NCBI GenBank assembly: GCA_035650495.1
Contig: DASRHK010000154.1
Coordinates: forward strand, 1-9,967
Length of the DNA stretch: 9,967 bases
Reading direction: 5' to 3'
Source: DASRHK01 sp035650495
GTDB taxonomy: Bacteria > Pseudomonadota > Gammaproteobacteria > Nevskiales > Nevskiaceae
Part shown: positions 5,113 to 9,967 of the stretch, piece after piece
How the letters are laid out: each line of letters opens with the position of its first letter
Numbering within the stretch: position 1 is the first letter of the stretch
Notes under the pieces: model-generated
Database searches by the model: none
The model's input: only the letters and a program-made list of their open reading frames with translations
Told to the model about the DNA's origin: nothing
Made by a program: the position numbers and the translations under genes

Positions 5113-7422
5113 ATGGGGGAAAGACCAATCCTGGCGGCATTCCTGATCGGCGCGAGCGTCACGGCACTCGCCGACGAGGCGCCGCAGTCGCCCCAGCCCT
5201 ACGAGCAGACCGTTCCGGTGACGCCGACGGAGGCCAAGGAGCCCACGCCGCCGAAAGAGAAGGACGACGCCGTGAAGCTCGACGACGTCGTCGTCACCGC
5301 CAACAAGCGCAAGGAGAGCACGCGCACGCTGGCGGGCGCGGTGAGCGCGATCACGCGCGAGCGCCTCGACGAGACCGGCTCGTCGAGCATGGCCGATTAT
5401 CTTTCGCTCTCGCCGGGCGTGAACTTCAACAGCGGCACGCCGGGCTATTCGGTGATCACGATCCGCGGCATCAACTCCGACACCATCCCGAATCTCGCGC
5501 AGACCGCCGTCGGCTCGTACTACGACGACATTCCGCTCACCGATCCGGCTGCGCCGATGGTCGTGCCCGACATCGACGCCTTCGACGCCGATCGCATCGA
5601 GGTGCTGCGCGGTCCGCAGGGCGCGCTGTTCGGCTCGGCTTCGCTCGGTGGTGCCGTGAACTACATCCCGCAATCGCCGGATCCGTACAACTTCAAGGCG
5701 GCGGCGCAGGCGGTCGGTGATCTCAAGAAGAACAGCTCGCTCGGCGGCACCGGCAAGCTGATGCTCAACACGCCGCTCTTCGTCGACGGCCTCGGGCTGC
5801 GCGCGGCCGGCTACTACACGAAGACGCCGGGCTGGATCGACAACGTCGGGCTGGATCGCGAGGAATCGAACTCGTCGAAGACCTGGGGCGGGCGCGCGAT
5901 CCTCGGCTATTCCTTCAGTCCCGAGTCGCGGCTGCGGCTGACCGGTCTCTATCAGCGCACCATGGTCGACGACGCCGGCTACGTCGACCCCACGCTCGGC
6001 GATCTCAAGAAAACCTCCACGCAGCTCGAGCCCAGTGAGAACACGATCCGGCTCTACAGCCTGCGCTACGAGCACGACACCGGCTTCGGCAGCTTCACGC
6101 TGATCGGCGGCTATCAGGACAAGGAAGGCGGGCTCGGCTACGACGCGAAGAACGCGTTCGGCGCGCAGGCGACGGGCAATCTCGCGCCGCTGATCCTGAC
6201 GCAGTACGGATTGGTGAAGGGCTACAGCGCGGAGCTGCGCTACGTCTCTCCGCGCTGGGACCATTTCGATTTCCTCACCGGCCTGTCCTACGCCAACCGC
6301 AACGAGCAGCTCGACGTCATCCTCGACTCGCAGGATCTCGTCGACACGCTGGCGCTGCTGCACTCGGTGCTCGATCCGTTGCAGATCCCGATCCAGCTGC
6401 CGAGCACGGTCACTTCCGCGCTGACGGTCTTCCGCGAGCACGCCAGCGTCGACGCGCCGGAAGCCGCAGCGTTCATCGACGGCTCGTGGCCCATCAACGA
6501 CTCGCTGAAGCTCACGGCTGGCGGGCGCTACTACCACAACGTCGTCGACAGCCGCGTGTTCGCCCAGGGCGTCGTCGTGCTGCCCGGCGGCAGCACCGAA
6601 TACACCAAGGACAACCACCAGGTCGCCAACGGCTTCAATCCGAAAGTCTCGCTGGCCTATCAGGCGACGAAGCGGCTCCTGCTCTACGCGCTCTATTCGC
6701 GCGGCTATCGCCTCGGCGGCCCGAACCTGGTGCCGAGCACGACGCTGACGCCGACCAAGCAGTTCTACAACCCCGACGAAGTGCGCAACTACGAGCTCGG
6801 CGCCAAGACGAATTGGCTCAAGGGGCGGCTGACCGTCGATCTCGCCGGATTCTGGATCGACTGGAAAGATATTCCGCTGGTCATCCAGGACCAGATTGGG
6901 CTGTTCAAGTACATCGACAACGTCGGCGATGCGCGCAGCCGCGGATTGGAGACGAGCCTGTCGCTGCGGCCGCTGCCGTTCGTGACGCTGCGCTCGTCGG
7001 TGACCTGGCTCGACTCGCGCCTGCTCAACGACTACGACCCCAACAACGGTCGGCCGCCGGCGAAAGCGGGCGATCGTCTGCCCGGCGCACCGGCGTGGAC
7101 GGTCTCGAACGTGCTCACCGGTACCTGGCTGTGGGGTAATCACGTGCCGACGCTCTCGCTGATCCATCGCTACGAGAGCGCGTCGGCGACGAATCTCTCG
7201 TTCCAGGACATCCAGAAGGGGAATTTCCATCTCCTCGACGCGCGCGCGAGCGCGAAGCTCGGCGCATTCGGCGTCGTGCTCTACGGCAAGAACCTCATCG
7301 ACGCGCGCGCCGTGCAGGCTGCGAACAATTACGCAAACCCCGCGACGGGCGACGTCGCATCCCTCAAGTACATTTCACCGCCGCGAGCATTCGGCGTGGA
7401 GCTCTCCTATGCATTCGAGTGA
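5113..7422 (+). CDS. TonB-dependent outer-membrane receptor
   Basis: This 769-residue receptor imports a substrate across the outer membrane using TonB/ExbBD energy. The signal peptide is short (1-20, ILAAFLIGASVTALA, cleavage before DE). It is followed by a Pro/Glu/Lys-rich stretch (23-53) and a TonB-box-like segment LDDVVVTA (56-63). The plug domain runs to about 185 and includes the conserved RIEVLRGPQGALFGSASLGG (161-180). The rest is a 22-strand-type beta-barrel, with typical segments such as GFNPKVSLAYQ and LYSRGYRLGG. There is no N-terminal STN domain, so surface signalling through an anti-sigma factor is not expected. The barrel ends VELSYAFE, one residue past the usual terminal aromatic. 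The ATG at 5113 gives a compact signal peptide but has no clear ribosome site; a TTG at 5095 is an alternative. It heads an operon with two enzymes, so an organic substrate is more likely than iron alone. Confidence 0.92.
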   Translation: MGERPILAAFLIGASVTALADEAPQSPQPYEQTVPVTPTEAKEPTPPKEKDDAVKLDDVVVTANKRKESTRTLAGAVSAITRERLDETGSSSMADYLSLSPGVNFNSGTPGYSVITIRGINSDTIPNLAQTAVGSYYDDIPLTDPAAPMVVPDIDAFDADRIEVLRGPQGALFGSASLGGAVNYIPQSPDPYNFKAAAQAVGDLKKNSSLGGTGKLMLNTPLFVDGLGLRAAGYYTKTPGWIDNVGLDREESNSSKTWGGRAILGYSFSPESRLRLTGLYQRTMVDDAGYVDPTLGDLKKTSTQLEPSENTIRLYSLRYEHDTGFGSFTLIGGYQDKEGGLGYDAKNAFGAQATGNLAPLILTQYGLVKGYSAELRYVSPRWDHFDFLTGLSYANRNEQLDVILDSQDLVDTLALLHSVLDPLQIPIQLPSTVTSALTVFREHASVDAPEAAAFIDGSWPINDSLKLTAGGRYYHNVVDSRVFAQGVVVLPGGSTEYTKDNHQVANGFNPKVSLAYQATKRLLLYALYSRGYRLGGPNLVPSTTLTPTKQFYNPDEVRNYELGAKTNWLKGRLTVDLAGFWIDWKDIPLVIQDQIGLFKYIDNVGDARSRGLETSLSLRPLPFVTLRSSVTWLDSRLLNDYDPNNGRPPAKAGDRLPGAPAWTVSNVLTGTWLWGNHVPTLSLIHRYESASATNLSFQDIQKGNFHLLDARASAKLGAFGVVLYGKNLIDARAVQAANNYANPATGDVASLKYISPPRAFGVELSYAFE
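7398..7401 (+). promoter_or_regulatory. Ribosome binding site inside the receptor gene
   Basis: GGAG lies 7 nt upstream of the ATG at 7409, within the last codons of the receptor. It decides the start of the hydrolase gene and, with the 14-bp overlap of the two reading frames, suggests translational coupling. Confidence 0.6.
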
Positions 7423-8296
7423 AGGCAGTGTCGACGGGCAAGTTGATGTTCCGGGCGCGTCGCTGCGCTATCGGCTGGCCGGAGTGAAGTCCGATCTGCC
7501 GACGCTGGTGTTCGAGAACGGCTGGTCGGCGTCGTATCACTACTGGACGTGGGTGCAGCGCGAGCTCGCGCCGCACGCGCAGCTGCTGTTCTACAACCGC
7601 GCCGGCATCGGCGGCAGCACGTTGACGTCGCCGCGCACGGCGGCGAGCCTGAGCGATCAGCTCGAAGCGATGCTCGTGGCGCTGAATATCCGCCAGCCCG
7701 TCGTGCTGGTCGGCCAGTCGTATGGCGGCTTGATGTGCGCCCTGCACGCGGCGCAGAAGCCGCAGCGCGTGCGCGCGTTCGTCCAGGTCGATGGCACGCC
7801 CGATCGCGATCATCCGTACGTGCGCAAGGTCCTCGGCGTCACCAAGGTCGTCACGCGCATCATCGGCGTGATGACCCGGCTCGGGCTGCCCGATCCGATC
7901 TACGGCGCCGCCGCCAAGACCCTGCCGGGCGACGAAGGCGAAGTGATGCTGCGCACCTCGTTCGGCTCGCCCGAGTCGATGCGGCATGCGTTCACCGAGC
8001 TCGATCAGATCGACGAGTTCCGTGCCGCGATTGCGCGCGCAACGTCGATGCCGCCGCGCCTGGTGATCACCGCAGGCAAGGCGAGCGAGCCCAAGGGACT
8101 CCTCGGCCGCATCCTCGCGTCTCCGAAGAAGGCGCGGCGCGTGATGGAGATCATGGAGGAAGCGCATCGCGAGCAGGCCGCGAAGAACGGCCGCTGGATG
8201 AGTCTTCCGCACACGCACGGCGGTCTCGTGTTCGAGCCGGCCGGGGCCAAGGCGACTTCCGCCGCCACGCTCGAGTTCGTGAGATCGCTGCGATGA
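7409..8296 (+). CDS. Alpha/beta-fold hydrolase
   Basis: This 295-residue enzyme has no signal peptide and is probably cytoplasmic. The nucleophile elbow is GQSYG with Ser104. The oxyanion-side strand reads TLVFENGWSAS (32-42), with Asn-Gly where many family members have His-Gly. The catalytic base is most likely His270 in LPHTHGGLVFEP, near the C terminus as usual. The expected acid after the strand RLVITAG (217-223) is not obvious; Glu227 is the nearest acidic residue. A cap region (about 132-205) precedes that strand. The ATG at 7409 overlaps the receptor stop by 14 bp and has a good GGAG site. The stop overlaps the next start as ATGA. Ester hydrolysis of a compound imported by the receptor fits the context. 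Epoxide hydrolase or C-C hydrolase activity cannot be excluded, and the substrate is unknown. Confidence 0.88.
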   Translation: MHSSEGSVDGQVDVPGASLRYRLAGVKSDLPTLVFENGWSASYHYWTWVQRELAPHAQLLFYNRAGIGGSTLTSPRTAASLSDQLEAMLVALNIRQPVVLVGQSYGGLMCALHAAQKPQRVRAFVQVDGTPDRDHPYVRKVLGVTKVVTRIIGVMTRLGLPDPIYGAAAKTLPGDEGEVMLRTSFGSPESMRHAFTELDQIDEFRAAIARATSMPPRLVITAGKASEPKGLLGRILASPKKARRVMEIMEEAHREQAAKNGRWMSLPHTHGGLVFEPAGAKATSAATLEFVRSLR

Positions 8297-9468
8297 GCCT
8301 CGCGCGCTGCTACAACATCGATGACCTGCGCAAGCTCGCGCGCCGCAAGCTGCCGTCGCCGATGTTCAACTACATCGACGGCGGCGCCGACGACGAGTGG
8401 ACCCTGCGCCGCAACACTGCGGCGTTCGACGACTACGAGCTCCTGCCGCGCTACCTCAACGACATCTCGACGCTCGATCTGTCCACGCGCGTGCTCGGGT
8501 GCGAGCTCGCCCTGCCGTTCTTCCTTGCCCCGACCGGCATGTCGCGGCTGTTCCACCACCACAAGGAGATCGGCGCCGCCAAGGCCGCGGGACGCGCCGG
8601 CACGCTGTACAGCCTGTCGACGCTCGCGACCACCTCGCTCGAGGACGTCGCGGCGGCAACGCGCGGCCCGAAGATGTTCCAGGTCTACATCTTCAAGGAC
8701 CGCGAGCTGACCCGCGAGCTCGTCGCACGCTGCAAGCAGGCGGGCTATCAGGCGCTGTGTCTCACCGTCGACACGCCGATCGCGGGGAATCGCGAGCGCG
8801 ATCATCGCTACGGCATGGCGATGCCGCCGCAAGTCTTCAAGCTGAATACGTTCCTGAGCTATGCCACCAGCTTCGAGTGGCTGCTCAATTTCGCGCTGCA
8901 GCCGCGCTTCACGCTCGCCAACGTCGCGCATCGCGTCGACGCCCTGAGCGGCGGCGCGATGGGCGTGATCGAGTACATCGGCACGCAGTTCGATCGCACG
9001 GTGAGCTGGAAGGACGCCGAGTGGCTGGCGCGCGAGTGGGGCGGGCCGTTCGTCATCAAGGGCATGAGCACGCCGGAGGATGCGAAGCAGGCGGTGTCGA
9101 TCGGCGCGACGGCGGCGATGCTGTCGAATCACGGCGGCCGTCAGCTCGACGGCGTGCCCGCTCCGATCGACACGCTCGCGCCGATCCGCGACGCGATCGG
9201 CGATCGGCTCGAGCTCATCGTCGACGGCGGCATCCGCCGCGGCACCCACATCCTGAAGGCGCTCGCGCTCGGCGCGAACGCTTGCTCGATCGGCCGGCCT
9301 TATCTCTATGGGCTCGCGGCCGGTGGGGAGGCGGGGGTCGACCGCGCGATCGCGTTACTGCGCGAAGAAGTTGCTCGCGACCTCGCGCTGCTGGGCTGCC
9401 GGTCGGTCTCGGAGCTCCGGAGCGATCACGTACGAGCGCTCGCGCGCTCGCCGCGCGCGCCTACTTGA
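8293..9468 (+). CDS. FMN-dependent alpha-hydroxy-acid dehydrogenase/oxidase (LldD/glycolate oxidase family)
   Basis: This 391-residue TIM-barrel flavoenzyme oxidises a 2-hydroxy acid to a 2-oxo acid. Residues aligned by motif with plant glycolate oxidase are all present: Tyr27 in MFNYIDGGADDEWTLRRN, Tyr132 in FQVYIFKDRE, Asp160 and Arg167 in LTVDTPIAGNRERD, Lys256 in FVIKGMS, and the catalytic pair His280 and Arg283 in SNHGGRQLD. The phosphate-binding end is DGGIRRGTHILKALALGA (311-328) and IGRPYLYG (333-340). Length matches bacterial LldD and mandelate dehydrogenases. No substrate-specific feature can be read, so lldD is not assigned. The ATG at 8293 overlaps the hydrolase stop as ATGA; longer open sequence upstream is only the hydrolase gene in another frame. 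It is the last gene of the receptor operon, and its stop overlaps the convergent DUF1329 gene by 8 bp. The family commonly feeds electrons to quinones or oxygen. Confidence 0.93.
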   Translation: MSLARCYNIDDLRKLARRKLPSPMFNYIDGGADDEWTLRRNTAAFDDYELLPRYLNDISTLDLSTRVLGCELALPFFLAPTGMSRLFHHHKEIGAAKAAGRAGTLYSLSTLATTSLEDVAAATRGPKMFQVYIFKDRELTRELVARCKQAGYQALCLTVDTPIAGNRERDHRYGMAMPPQVFKLNTFLSYATSFEWLLNFALQPRFTLANVAHRVDALSGGAMGVIEYIGTQFDRTVSWKDAEWLAREWGGPFVIKGMSTPEDAKQAVSIGATAAMLSNHGGRQLDGVPAPIDTLAPIRDAIGDRLELIVDGGIRRGTHILKALALGANACSIGRPYLYGLAAGGEAGVDRAIALLREEVARDLALLGCRSVSELRSDHVRALARSPRAPT

Positions 9469-9967
9469 GGATTTTCCGCTGCACCGATTCCGGCGAGAAA
9501 TAGTCCGGTGAATAGAGCACGGTGAAATCGTTCGGCGTGTCTTCGTTCGCTGCAGCGGTGATGAAGTAGCGGCCCGACTGGAAGTCGTAGATGAGCTCGG
9601 GCACGCCGGTCGCCGACTCGATGTTCGACTGATAGACGAGATGGCCTTCCTGCAGCTTGTAGAGCTGATCCTTGTTGTCGTAGCAGTCGACCGCTTCGAG
9701 ATCCCAGCTGTCCTCGTCGAAATACATCATCCGGCGCTTGAAGGTGTGCGAGACGCCGGCCTTGAGCGTGGCTTCGACGACCCAGTAGCGATGCAGCTCG
9801 TAGCGCGCGAGATCCTGATTGAGATGCTTGGGCGCGACCATCTGCTTGAACGAGATCTTCGGGCTGCCGATGTTGTTGGAGTTGTAGGGCAGATACATCT
9901 CCTTCTTGCCGACGATCTTCCAGTTGTAGCGATCGAGCGCGCCGTTGAAGAGATCGACCTGATCGTA
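9461..9967 (-). CDS. DUF1329 domain protein, C-terminal part (start outside window)
   Basis: The 168 C-terminal residues of a larger protein are present, reading from YDQVDLFNGALDRYNWKIVG at the window edge to the TAG at 9461-9463. Segments such as KEMYLPYNSNN, HRYWVVEATLK, HTFKRRMMYFDEDSWDLEAVD and ENNE-free C-terminal sheet-like sequence are those of DUF1329 (PF07044). Its members are usually about 450 residues, exported, and related in fold to LolA/LolB-like lipid-binding beta-sheets. The family is often encoded beside DUF1302 and RND-type transporters in organisms that degrade lipids or hydrophobic compounds; its biochemical role is unsettled. Signal peptide and N-terminal half lie beyond the window. 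The in-frame ATG at 9898 is internal, since the family sequence continues upstream of it. The 3' end overlaps the dehydrogenase gene, and no terminator hairpin is visible between them. Confidence 0.88.
   Translation of the reverse strand, partial: YDQVDLFNGALDRYNWKIVGKKEMYLPYNSNNIGSPKISFKQMVAPKHLNQDLARYELHRYWVVEATLKAGVSHTFKRRMMYFDEDSWDLEAVDCYDNKDQLYKLQEGHLVYQSNIESATGVPELIYDFQSGRYFITAAANEDTPNDFTVLYSPDYFSPESVQRKILK

Noticed and set aside
5077..7230. A 717-codon - strand open frame opposite the TonB receptor
   Set aside because: Arg-rich, motif-free composition and full overlap with a well-supported receptor gene; a codon-bias artefact.
5113..7422. Siderophore receptor with sigma/anti-sigma surface signalling
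   Set aside because: There is no N-terminal STN domain and no sigma or anti-sigma gene nearby; the neighbours are catabolic enzymes.
9322..9337. G-rich run GGTGGGGAGGCGGGGG that could form a two-layer G-quadruplex
   Set aside because: It encodes a Gly-rich turn of the dehydrogenase in a GC-rich genome and only two-tetrad stacking is possible; no regulatory context.

Overview
The window is GC-rich, densely coding DNA from what looks like a Gram-negative proteobacterium. The evidence is a TonB-dependent outer-membrane receptor, a lipobox lipoprotein, several Sec signal peptides and a DUF1329 protein. The mix of TonB receptor, esterases, a P450-type ferredoxin/ferredoxin-reductase pair and DUF1329 resembles gammaproteobacterial degraders of hydrophobic compounds (Nevskiales or Steroidobacter-like) or sphingomonads. 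That placement is inference from gene content. There are no RNA genes, CRISPR arrays, insertion sequences or phage genes, and no gene-free stretch longer than about 100 bp apart from the left edge.

Left edge (1-405): the probable last 27 codons of a + strand gene, a perfectly symmetrical hairpin that can terminate transcription from both sides, and a small - strand gene for a secreted helical protein.

First + strand operon (487-4340): a lipoprotein lipase of the Candida antarctica lipase B type, an NADH-dependent ferredoxin reductase, a [2Fe-2S] ferredoxin and a serine beta-lactamase-fold esterase-like protein. The genes are 12 bp apart, 9 bp apart and then overlapping. The reductase and ferredoxin form a complete electron-transfer chain of the class that feeds bacterial cytochromes P450, but the oxygenase is not in the window.

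Second locus (4306-9468): an FCD-type GntR regulator on the - strand diverges from a + strand operon of TonB-dependent receptor, alpha/beta hydrolase and FMN-dependent alpha-hydroxy-acid dehydrogenase. The three operon genes overlap by 14 bp and 4 bp. The 63-bp divergent gap holds a perfect GTGGT-N3-ACCAC palindrome matching the known FadR-subfamily operator pattern. The simplest reading is a regulated uptake, hydrolysis and oxidation module for an unknown substrate, possibly an ester that releases a 2-hydroxy acid. This locus is the best candidate for an undescribed system.

Right edge (9461-9967): the C-terminal 168 residues of a DUF1329 protein on the - strand, converging on and overlapping the dehydrogenase gene by 8 bp.
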